Shown here in pieces: positions 1 to 5,502 of a stretch of DNA of 6,423 nucleotides (position 1 is the stretch's first letter; every line of letters starts with the position of its first letter). The stretch is from Methanobrevibacter sp. (GTDB lineage: Archaea > Methanobacteriota > Methanobacteria > Methanobacteriales > Methanobacteriaceae). The stretch spans positions 1-6,423 of the forward strand of contig WRCI01000097.1 in assembly GCA_009784145.1 (NCBI GenBank). The letters run 5' to 3'. The position numbers and the translations under genes were made by a program. The notes below the pieces were generated by a model. The model had not been told where the DNA came from. It was given only the letters and a program-made list of their open reading frames with translations, and searched no databases.

Positions 1-615
1 GATGTTCCATCAGTTAAATCTTTTAATTCATCAACTAGTGATACAATTAGAAGAATAATATTATACATTGCTTTACAAAAATCAGGAGGGACATCTAACC
101 AAAAAATAGCTGATTACTTGTCAATTTCACCAACTACAGTAAAAGATATATTAAATACCTTAGAAAAAACTCAGCTAATTTTTAGTGTTAAACCATATGG
201 CGGACCTTCAAAAATTGTTAGAAAGCAATGGCAATATTATTTCTTATCTCCCTCAACAAAAACTGCAATTAACTTTGATCTTGGTAGATATAACTTAAAT
301 AATAGAAAATGTTTAGGTCTTTTAGCAGAAAACTTAGTTGCAAGTTCATTATATAAAATAAGCAAAACAGATTTTCCTTACTTAGGATTATTTTATCCTC
401 CAGAAAAAGGAAGTTCTGATTTTATTATTAGAACAAAGTTAGATGATCTTGTACCCATAGAAGTAGGTATTGGGAAAAAAACAAAAAGTCAAGTAATAAA
501 AGATATTAATCGTTATAACTGTGAATATGGAATTTTAGTTTCAAATAGATATGAAAGAATTAAGTATGAAAATAATATAATCCACATACCTTTAACGAGT
601 TTTGGGTTTATTTAA
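1..615 (+). CDS. C-terminal part of an AAA_14/DUF4143-type ATPase (5' end outside the window)
   Basis: The frame is open from the first base to the TAA at 613-615, giving 204 residues, so this is the tail of a longer gene; an internal TTG at 118 is not the true start. Residues 16-60 read as a winged helix-turn-helix (IADYLSISPTTVKDILNTLE), followed by a basic wing with KPYGG and a KQWQYYFLSPS strand. Residues 107-204 look like the degraded PD-(D/E)XK-type domain of DUF4143 proteins: E110 in LAENLVASSLY, D140 in GSSDFII, and E154 in PIEVGIGKK, with the lysine displaced from the usual E-x-K position. In this family an N-terminal AAA+ ATPase domain precedes these parts; it would lie upstream and cannot be seen. 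The cellular role of such ATPases is mostly unknown and they are common in variable genome regions. A 57-base gap separates it from the next gene. I am fairly sure of the family but cannot tell whether the full gene is intact. Confidence 0.75.
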   Translation, partial: DVPSVKSFNSSTSDTIRRIILYIALQKSGGTSNQKIADYLSISPTTVKDILNTLEKTQLIFSVKPYGGPSKIVRKQWQYYFLSPSTKTAINFDLGRYNLNNRKCLGLLAENLVASSLYKISKTDFPYLGLFYPPEKGSSDFIIRTKLDDLVPIEVGIGKKTKSQVIKDINRYNCEYGILVSNRYERIKYENNIIHIPLTSFGFI

Positions 616-633
616 CTATATTATTTAATTATA

Positions 634-641
634 TTATATTA
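634..641 (+). promoter_or_regulatory. Possible TATA box for the first DUF2085 gene
   Basis: TTATATTA lies 32-39 bases before the GTG at 673. That distance would put transcription initiation just before the ribosome binding site. The whole 616-660 spacer is AT-only or nearly so, so a match of this kind is weak evidence. Confidence 0.25.
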
Positions 642-672
642 TTAAAATGATGTTTTAAAGTAGGAGATAAGA

Positions 673-1005
673 GTGAAAATATCGAAATTTATATGTCACA
701 GAAAGCCTGAAAGAACATTTAAATACAAAGACAAATATTTTCCAGTCTGTGCAAGATGTACTGGTTTTTATTTAGGTATTTTAATCTCATTTCCAATTAT
801 ATTTATTTCTCTAAAATATTTATCTGGAATAGATTTATTTATTTTAGGTGTGCTTCTTTTAATTCCTATGTTTATAGATGGAATAACTCAATTTTTTGAA
901 ATTCGAGAAAGTAATAATATTTTAAGATTTATAACTGGATTAATTGGAGGATTAGGTATTACAATATTGATTTTTAAGATATTATTAAATGTATTTTATT
1001 TTTAA
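673..1005 (+). CDS. DUF2085 family small membrane protein (paralogue 1)
   Basis: This 110-residue protein starts at a GTG; AGGAG at 662-666, six bases upstream, decides the start. The N-terminus carries the DUF2085 signature: C8-H9-R10, PERTF at 13-17, and YFPVCARCTGFY at 22-33 with a CxxC pair at C26/C29. Hydrophobic segments follow at about 34-52, 53-70 and 86-104. The IDG motif (D69-G70), Q73 and the SNN..RF.TG stretch (80-89) between segments 2 and 3 are also conserved in the paralogue at 2505-2888. The protein should sit in the cytoplasmic membrane. Three cysteines and a histidine before the first membrane segment could hold a metal ion or form disulfides; this is inference, and the family has no established function. 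A T-rich tract directly after the gene suggests it is transcribed alone or ends a short unit. Confidence 0.85.
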   Translation: MKISKFICHRKPERTFKYKDKYFPVCARCTGFYLGILISFPIIFISLKYLSGIDLFILGVLLLIPMFIDGITQFFEIRESNNILRFITGLIGGLGITILIFKILLNVFYF

Positions 1006-1010
1006 AGGTA

Positions 1011-1048
1011 TTTTTTTATTAGAAATATTCATTTTTACTTATTTTATT
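1011..1048 (+). terminator. Oligo-T archaeal terminator after DUF2085 paralogue 1
   Basis: T7 at 1011-1017 begins six bases after the stop codon and is followed by further T runs (ATTTTTA, ATTTTATT) to about 1048. Archaeal polymerases terminate at such U-rich tracts without needing a hairpin. Confidence 0.5.
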
Positions 1049-1111
1049 CAAGTGATTATTACTTTCCATTTGCTAGGATAAACTATTCTTTACTTAAAAT
1101 TAAATATTATA

Positions 1112-2146
1112 ATGGTGTCAAATATGAATAAAGACAATTCTAAAATTGTAAAAACATTATTATATACTGGATTTGAAGGAGCTGTTTCTTTAGAAGTTGT
1201 AATTGACCATTCAAATGAAACTATGTGGACTACACAAAAGACTATGGCTCAAACTTTCAATGTCAATGTTCCAGCAATCAGTAAACATTTAAAAAACATT
1301 TTTGAAGAAGGAGAATTAAATGAAAATTCAACTGTTTCCAAAATGGAAATAGTTCAAAAAGAAGGTAAAAGAGAAGTTAAACGTCAAAATACTTTTTACA
1401 ATCTCGATGCTATTATTTCAGTAGGTTATCGTGTGAACTCTAAAGAGGCAACACAATTCAGAATATGGGCAACTAATATTTTAAAAGAATATATAATTAA
1501 AGGGTATGTTTTAGATAAAGAATTACTTAAAAATGGAACTAGATTTGGAAAAGATTATTTTGATAAATTACTTGAAGAGATTAAAGAAATTCGAACCTCT
1601 GAGAGGAGATTTTATCAAAAAGTCACTGATCTATTTGCTACTAGCTATGATTATAATCCAAAAGCTAAAGTTTCTCAAGAATTTTTTAAAAAAGTTCAAA
1701 ATAAGCTACATTATGCAGTTTCAAAACAAACAGCTCCTGAAATAATATCAAAAAGAGCTAGTTGTGATGAAGTTAATATGGGTCTTAGAACTTGGAGCGA
1801 TGCTCCGAAGGGAAAAATTTTATTAAATGATGTATTAATAGCTAAAAACTATCTAAAAAAAGATGAAATAGATGAATTAAATAGAATTGTGAGTATGTAT
1901 TTAGATTATGCTGAAAATCTTGCAATAAGACATAAACCAATGCTAATGGAAGATTGGGCTAGTCGTTTAGATAAATTTTTAGACTTTAATGAATATGATG
2001 TTTTAAATAATAAAGGAAATGTTTCAAGAAAAAAAGCTGATGAGGTAGCTAAAGAAGAGTATGAAAATTTCAGAACTACTCAAGATAAAGATTATATATC
2101 TGATTTTGATAGGTTTTTAGAGGAAAATGTTGAATTTATAAATTAA
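1112..2146 (+). CDS. rhuM: RhuM family protein (virulence_RhuM domain)
   Basis: The 344-residue product is close to the usual length of RhuM proteins. It begins with a beta segment (LEVVIDHSNETMW), then a helix-turn-helix-like stretch at about 38-66 (TTQKTMAQTFNVNVPAISKH), and an FYNLDAIISVGYRVNS segment at 95-110 followed by QFRIWATNILKEYIIKGY. The C-terminal half has the family core: ATSYDY at 176-181, FFKKVQNKLHYA at 191-202, NMGLRTW at 222-228, VLIAKNYL at 241-248, LNRIVSMYLDYAE at 256-268, MEDWASRLDKFLDFNEYDVL at 279-298. RhuM was named from a Salmonella pathogenicity island; its biochemical role is not established, and homologues are frequent in mobile or defence-rich regions. The start is uncertain: ATG 1112 has no clear ribosome binding site, whereas ATG 1124 (Met5) has GGTG at 1114-1117, six bases upstream. 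No T-rich terminator follows the stop. I see no transmembrane segment and no frameshift. Confidence 0.9.
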   Translation: MVSNMNKDNSKIVKTLLYTGFEGAVSLEVVIDHSNETMWTTQKTMAQTFNVNVPAISKHLKNIFEEGELNENSTVSKMEIVQKEGKREVKRQNTFYNLDAIISVGYRVNSKEATQFRIWATNILKEYIIKGYVLDKELLKNGTRFGKDYFDKLLEEIKEIRTSERRFYQKVTDLFATSYDYNPKAKVSQEFFKKVQNKLHYAVSKQTAPEIISKRASCDEVNMGLRTWSDAPKGKILLNDVLIAKNYLKKDEIDELNRIVSMYLDYAENLAIRHKPMLMEDWASRLDKFLDFNEYDVLNNKGNVSRKKADEVAKEEYENFRTTQDKDYISDFDRFLEENVEFIN

Positions 2147-2367
2147 AATAAATAAAAAAAGAATATGAATATCTATGTAATAAAAAATAAATAATATAAA
2201 ATAAATAATCAAAGAAAAATTAAAAGAAAAGATTATATTTGTAGAATAAGATTTTATAGAAAAATTTAAATAGTTTTAGAGAGTATAATTTATTTATATA
2301 ATAAAATTAAGTATTTAATAATATTTTCTTAAATAGAATAGATATTAATATTAATTAAAATAGTATA

Positions 2368-2395
2368 TAGTTTGATAATATATAAATCCAAACTA
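2368..2395. repeat. Inverted repeat TAGTTTG / CAAACTA around a TATA-like core
   Basis: TAGTTTG at 2368-2374 is the exact reverse complement of CAAACTA at 2389-2395. The 14-base spacer contains ATATATAAA. Beyond one mismatch, the outer bases also pair (TAT 2364-2366 with ATA 2397-2399). A competing pairing joins TTTGATA (2371-2377) with TATCAAA (2400-2406). This could be an operator or a hairpin; in such AT-rich DNA, chance is a real alternative, though the G and C bases inside the arms make it less likely than for pure A/T repeats. Confidence 0.45.
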
Positions 2396-2453
2396 AATAT
2401 ATCAAATATAATAAATTAAAAAGTAACTTGAATTAAAACATTTATTAGTTTAT

Positions 2454-2471
2454 AAAAAAAAATATTTATAT
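2454..2471 (+). promoter_or_regulatory. Archaeal promoter (A-rich BRE plus TATA box) for the DUF2085-PsbP-like operon
   Basis: An unbroken A9 run (2454-2462) is followed by ATTTATAT at 2464-2471, matching the archaeal pattern of a purine-rich BRE directly before box A. The box lies 34-41 bases before the ATG at 2505, which predicts transcription starting about 10 bases before that codon. Confidence 0.55.
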
Positions 2472-2504
2472 GGATATAAGTAGTTCTTTTTATATGAGAA
2501 TAAT

Positions 2505-2888
2505 ATGAAACTTAACCCAATATATATTGATTTGATTAATGAAAATATTAAAGGAGCTTATAAGTTTCCTTATTATTTAATTTGTCATAGAATACCTGAA
2601 AGGACTTTTAAGATTAAAGAATGGTATTTTCCAGTATGTGCTAGATGTACAGGTATTTATATTTCTGGAATTTCTTTTATAATATATGCATTTTTTTCAA
2701 CAATTAATCTAAATATAATAACAATATTATTAGCTATTGCATTACTAATCCCAATGCTTTTAGATGGAACAAGTCAGTTACTTGGTATGAGAAAGAGTAA
2801 TAATAAAATTAGATTTATCACAGGATTTTTAGCAGGTTTTGGATTAATTATTTTAGCTAAAACAATTAGATTCATCCTATTCACTTAA
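2505..2888 (+). CDS. DUF2085 family small membrane protein (paralogue 2)
   Basis: This 127-residue protein is a paralogue of the one at 673-1005. From ICHR to CARCTG, 21 of 25 positions are identical, and in the block from ALLIPM to GLIIL about 21 of 39. It carries an N-terminal extension of about 19 residues (MKLNPIYIDLINENIKGAYK) that the other copy lacks. The conserved polar residues are C27-H28-R29, PERTF, C45/C48 (CxxC), D87-G88, Q91, SNN at 98-100 and R103. Predicted membrane segments lie at about 51-67, 70-87 and 104-120. The ATG at 2505 has only a weak purine-rich site before it (TGAGAA), which fits the short leader predicted from the promoter. Its stop is 17 bases before the next GTG, so the two genes are almost certainly co-transcribed. 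Function is unknown; a metal- or thiol-dependent membrane role is inference from the Cys/His set. Confidence 0.85.
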   Translation: MKLNPIYIDLINENIKGAYKFPYYLICHRIPERTFKIKEWYFPVCARCTGIYISGISFIIYAFFSTINLNIITILLAIALLIPMLLDGTSQLLGMRKSNNKIRFITGFLAGFGLIILAKTIRFILFT

Positions 2889-2892
2889 AGTT

Positions 2893-2899
2893 GGAGGTG
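2893..2899 (+). promoter_or_regulatory. Strong ribosome binding site deciding a GTG start
   Basis: GGAGGTG, a full Shine-Dalgarno match, lies six bases before the GTG at 2906. It fixes the start of the PsbP-like gene at that GTG; there is no in-frame ATG nearby. Confidence 0.8.
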
Positions 2900-2905
2900 T
2901 AAGCT

Positions 2906-3616
2906 GTGGATGAAGAACCAAATGTAGAAAATAATGAAAATGAATCAAATGTGGAAAATGAAGAGAATATAGAAAATAATGAAGAAAGTGTAGATGATAC
3001 TGTAAATGAATCAACTGCAAATAATGAAGATAATGTAGAAGATACTGCAAATGAATCAAATGTGACTAATGAAGTTGAAAGTGATGAAAAAAGTGGAAAC
3101 TGGTTTTCAAAACAATCAACCCCAGTTAAAGTGATTCTTGGTATTGTTGCAGTATGTTGTATAGGATTAATCTTACTTGTTGTTGCAGGAATGTTAACTC
3201 CTGGTGGAATCCATTGGGGATTTGATACTAACAGTGGAGATAACTTTACAGGGGAAACAACTGTTCAAGGTGTAAAATTCTCACTTCCAGAAGGATTTAA
3301 CCTTAGTCAAAGTGAAACTACCAGTGCCTATTTTAAGATTTATATGTATTCAGATGGTACTAATAATATAGGTATAAGTGTTTATCCATTTTCTTCCAAA
3401 GCAGAAATTCTATCTACTTTAAAAGAAAATCCAGAGTTCACGAATATTAAAGAAAATGTCCCTATGGGAGGATACACCGGTACAACTGCTGAATTTAGTT
3501 CAGGTACTACTACAAATGTAAAAGTGTTCGTATTTGAAAAAGAAGGGAAAGTATTTTTAATAGAATTAAGTGATCGCCTTAATTTCGATGAATATGTTCC
3601 TAAAATTATTGGATAA
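2906..3616 (+). CDS. Acidic single-pass membrane protein with PsbP-like extracytoplasmic domain
   Basis: The 236-residue product has three parts. Residues 1-65 are a low-complexity Asn/Glu/Asp/Val-rich tail with internal repeats (units NVENN, NES, NVED). Residues 74-97 form one membrane helix (VKVILGIVAVCCIGLILLVV core) preceded by lysines, which favours a cytoplasmic acidic tail and an outer C-terminus. Residues 115-236 form a compact beta-rich domain: VQGVKFSLPEGF at 120-131, strands around YFKIYMYSDG and IGISVYP, a short helix KAEILSTLKENPEF, and the closing strands TTNVKVFVFEKEGKVFLIEL. This layout (GVKFxxPEGF opening, about 120 residues) matches the PsbP-like proteins that are abundant in Methanobrevibacter and relatives, whose ligand or partner is unknown. 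It is the second gene of an operon with DUF2085 paralogue 2, so the two may act together at the membrane (inference). A T-rich terminator region follows. The start is secure because of the adjacent GGAGGTG. Confidence 0.8.
   Translation: MDEEPNVENNENESNVENEENIENNEESVDDTVNESTANNEDNVEDTANESNVTNEVESDEKSGNWFSKQSTPVKVILGIVAVCCIGLILLVVAGMLTPGGIHWGFDTNSGDNFTGETTVQGVKFSLPEGFNLSQSETTSAYFKIYMYSDGTNNIGISVYPFSSKAEILSTLKENPEFTNIKENVPMGGYTGTTAEFSSGTTTNVKVFVFEKEGKVFLIELSDRLNFDEYVPKIIG
2996..3085 (+). repeat. Two imperfect 45-base in-frame tandem units in the acidic tail
   Basis: Bases 2996-3017 and 3041-3062 match at 20 of 22 positions, a 45-base (15-codon) period. They encode DTVNESTANNEDNVE and DTANESNVTNEVESD (residues 31-60). 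A 16-base exact direct repeat (AAATGAATCAAATGTG) also occurs at 2938-2953 and 3049-3064. Such repeats in a low-complexity tail can change copy number by slippage. Confidence 0.6.
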
Positions 3617-3636
3617 TATTAATTAAAAAGAAATAA

Positions 3637-3724
3637 TTTTTTTATAATCTTTTATTTTAAAATAATTTATCCTTTAATTTTTTTTATTTTTTACTTTTTT
3701 AATAATTTCTTTATTTTTTATTTT
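3637..3724 (+). terminator. Multi-tract oligo-T terminator after the DUF2085-PsbP-like operon
   Basis: T runs at 3637-3643 (T7), 3678-3685 (T8), 3687-3692 (T6), 3695-3700 (T6) and 3714-3719 (T6) lie in series, starting 20 bases after the stop. This is the typical archaeal U-rich terminator form and marks the boundary to the next transcription unit. Confidence 0.7.
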
Positions 3725-3786
3725 GCAATTTAACAGATAAATTAAATATAAAATCATTAAATTTTTATTTTTCAAATTATATTTAT

Positions 3787-3795
3787 TATATATAA
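3787..3795 (+). promoter_or_regulatory. Probable TATA box for the MBL/beta-CASP gene
   Basis: TATATATAA-type sequence centred at 3790 lies about 50 bases before the TTG start and downstream of the terminator tracts, predicting a leader of roughly 25-30 bases. A ribosome binding site, AGGTGAT at 3834-3840, ends three bases before the TTG. The TATA call is weakened by the surrounding AT richness; the ribosome binding site is convincing. Confidence 0.45.
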
Positions 3796-3843
3796 GAGTT
3801 AATATATTTAATAATAAAAATAATAAAAAAACAAGGTGATAAC

Positions 3844-5376
3844 TTGTCATTAACATTCTATGGTGGAGTAAATGAAATTGGTGGAAACAAAATATTAGTA
3901 GATAGTAATGATTCTTCTAATCCATCAAAAAATAATATTTCTTCTTTATTTTTAGACTTTGGTATGAGTTTTTCAAAAGCTGGGGATTATTTTTCAGAAT
4001 TTCTCCAGCCTAGAAAGCTCAATGGAATAATGGACTTTGTTGAATTTGGTTTACTACCTAAAATCAAAGGAATATATAGAGAAGATTATCTAAAACATTG
4101 TGGAATAAATAGCTATGATAAACCTACTGTAGATGGAGTTCTTTTATCACATGCTCACATGGATCATAGTGCATATATTCATCACTTAAGAGAAGATATT
4201 CCAATATTTATGAGAAAAGAATCTGAAATAATATTAAATGTTTTAGAAGAAACTGGTAAAACTTCTTTTGCTGAAATTATAAACCTTAAAAAGACTTTTC
4301 ATTATGTTCCTAAAAAGAGAGGTGAAGGATATACAAAACTTAAAGGTGATGATTCTAATATTCCAAGAGATATTGTAACTGTAAAGCCATATTCTCCATT
4401 TGAAATTAACGGATTTGAAATTACTTCAATTCCTGTTGACCATTCACTTCCAGGATCTTCTGCATATTTTTTGGAAAATGACAATGAAGCTATTGTTTAT
4501 ACTGGAGACATTCGTTTTCATGGTAGAAATAAAGCATTTAGTGATAAATTTGTAGTTGAAGCTGGAAAATTTAACCCTAGTATAATGCTTTGCGAAGGAA
4601 CAAGAATCAATGAAAATAGTAAAGGCACTGAAGAAGATATTGAAGTTAAAGCTACTAATTTAATTAAAAACCATAAAGGATTAGCTATTGTTAACTTTCC
4701 TATTAGAGATTTAGATAGGTTGATTACTTTTTATAATGTTGCAAAAAATACAGATAGGATTTTAGCTATTAATTCTAAACAAGCTTATATGTTAAACTTA
4801 TTAGAAAAAGAAAAGAATACTCTAAAAGATAAATATCCTAATTTAAATGATTCAAATATTGTTGTTTATTTCCCTCGAAGAGTACAAGGATTAATTTCTG
4901 GTGAACATTATGTTTGTTTTGACAATGATTGGAAAATATTAGATTCTTCTGATGAAGAAGTCAAAAAAGAATATCCAAAATGGGAAAGAGAATTTTTAGA
5001 AGAAGAAAATTATATTACATATAAAGATTTAAGGAAAGAGCCAGCTAACTATATTTTTAGATGTGATTTTTTTGAATTAAATCAGTTAATAGATATTAAA
5101 CCATCCAATGGATTGTATATTCATTCATTAACTGAACCATTTAATGAAGAAATGGAAATTGACTTTAAAAGAGTTGAAAATTGGTTAAAACATTTTAATC
5201 TCCTCCCATATCATCCAATGCATGTTTCTGGTCATGCAAGTGGTGAAGAAATTATTGACATGATTAGAAAAATTTCTCCAGAAAAATTGTATCCTATTCA
5301 TACAACACATATTGAATCCTTTGATATTTTAAAAGATGATGGGATAAAAGTTGTTCATCCTGAACTTAAAAAATGA
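3844..5376 (+). CDS. MBL-fold metallo-hydrolase with beta-CASP domain (RNase J-like, probable RNA-processing nuclease)
   Basis: The 510-residue protein starts at TTG; AGGTGAT just upstream and the family's N-terminal motif FYGGVNEIGGN (residues 5-15) rule out a later start. Metal ligands of a metallo-beta-lactamase nuclease are all visible: HAHMDH at 103-108 (motif 2), H200 in VDHSLPGSSAY (motif 3) and D222 in YTGDIRFHG (motif 4). The beta-CASP insertion covers about 245-455, with acidic motif A at E251 (LCEGTR), an IRDLDRLITFY helix at 287-297 and SLTEPF at 428-433; motif B is HVSGHAS at 460-466 and motif C is PIHTTH at 485-490. Such enzymes cut or trim RNA with two zinc ions in the cytoplasm. 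It is longer than typical archaeal RNase J (about 450 residues), has no KH domains as in archaeal CPSF-type proteins, and carries a distinct segment at 50-95 (FLQPRKLNG, LLPKIKGIYR). It probably forms a separate, less studied branch. Its substrate is unknown. It stands alone with its own promoter. Confidence 0.88.
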   Translation: MSLTFYGGVNEIGGNKILVDSNDSSNPSKNNISSLFLDFGMSFSKAGDYFSEFLQPRKLNGIMDFVEFGLLPKIKGIYREDYLKHCGINSYDKPTVDGVLLSHAHMDHSAYIHHLREDIPIFMRKESEIILNVLEETGKTSFAEIINLKKTFHYVPKKRGEGYTKLKGDDSNIPRDIVTVKPYSPFEINGFEITSIPVDHSLPGSSAYFLENDNEAIVYTGDIRFHGRNKAFSDKFVVEAGKFNPSIMLCEGTRINENSKGTEEDIEVKATNLIKNHKGLAIVNFPIRDLDRLITFYNVAKNTDRILAINSKQAYMLNLLEKEKNTLKDKYPNLNDSNIVVYFPRRVQGLISGEHYVCFDNDWKILDSSDEEVKKEYPKWEREFLEEENYITYKDLRKEPANYIFRCDFFELNQLIDIKPSNGLYIHSLTEPFNEEMEIDFKRVENWLKHFNLLPYHPMHVSGHASGEEIIDMIRKISPEKLYPIHTTHIESFDILKDDGIKVVHPELKK

Positions 5377-5379
5377 TAG

Positions 5380-5502
5380 TTTAATAATTTAAGCTTAATA
5401 GCTTAATATTTTAAGTTTAATAATTTAAATTTAATAATTTATATTGATAATTTAAAGTTAATAACTTAATTGATAATTTAATTAATAGTTAATAATGATA
5501 TT
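5380..5502. repeat. Spacer of short degenerate AT repeats with a small hairpin
   Basis: The spacer after the MBL gene repeats the word TTTAATAATTTAA at 5380-5392 and 5416-5428, with TTTAATAATTTA at 5430-5441 and looser copies (TGATAATTTAA) near 5445-5455 and 5471-5481. Between the first two copies, TTAAGCT (5389-5395) and AGCTTAA (5400-5406) form a perfect 7-bp stem with a TAAT loop. A second near-palindrome, AGTTAATAACT, starts at 5456. There are no long T runs here, unlike behind the other genes, so the hairpin may mark the 3' end of the MBL transcript; this is inference. Confidence 0.5.
5438..5445 (+). promoter_or_regulatory. Possible TATA box for the glycosylase gene
   Basis: TTTATATT matches archaeal box A and lies 58-65 bases before the ATG at 5503, which would give a leader of about 35 bases. 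It overlaps the last repeat copy of the spacer. No strong ribosome binding site is present before the ATG. Confidence 0.35.

Larger units (their letters stand above)
2147..2504. other. Gene-free AT-rich stretch between rhuM and the second DUF2085 gene
   Basis: These 358 bases are almost entirely A and T and have stops in every frame at short intervals, so I see no coding region. The first 80 bases are A-rich on the + strand. TATA-like words occur at 2293-2300 (TTTATATA), within the inverted repeat near 2378-2386, and at 2464-2471; only the last is well placed for the gene at 2505. No tRNA-like or GC-rich structured RNA is visible. Confidence 0.7.

Noticed and set aside
118..615. A complete small gene starting at TTG 118
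   Set aside because: The frame continues open to base 1 with sequence that completes the winged helix, so the TTG is internal to a longer gene.
736..765. Haem c attachment site (CxxCH) in the DUF2085 protein
   Set aside because: The motif is CARCTG in both paralogues, with Thr instead of His after the second cysteine.
1533..1745. 70-codon + strand open frame inside rhuM
   Set aside because: It lies wholly within the well-supported RhuM gene in another frame, is Lys/Leu/Ile-rich low-complexity translation, and has no family motif.
2147..2504. CRISPR leader or array in the AT-rich stretch
   Set aside because: No regularly spaced repeats of 25-40 bases occur and no cas gene is nearby; only short A/T words recur.
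2877..3059. Minus-strand open frame opposite the acidic tail of the PsbP-like gene
   Set aside because: Its His/Leu/Tyr repeats are the antisense of the GAA/AAT-rich repeat codons; there is no ribosome binding site or recognisable domain.
3674..3856. Minus-strand open frame in the 3617-3843 spacer
   Set aside because: The Lys/Asn/Leu/Ile composition simply reflects the T-rich terminator tracts read backwards, and it overlaps the start of the MBL gene.
4302..4484. Minus-strand open frame inside the MBL gene
   Set aside because: It is antisense to conserved MBL motifs, including the H200 motif, and has no coding evidence of its own.
5389..5406. Bacterial-type intrinsic terminator
   Set aside because: The stem is short and AT-rich and is not followed by a T run, so the bacterial model does not fit; it is kept only as a hairpin within the repeat spacer.
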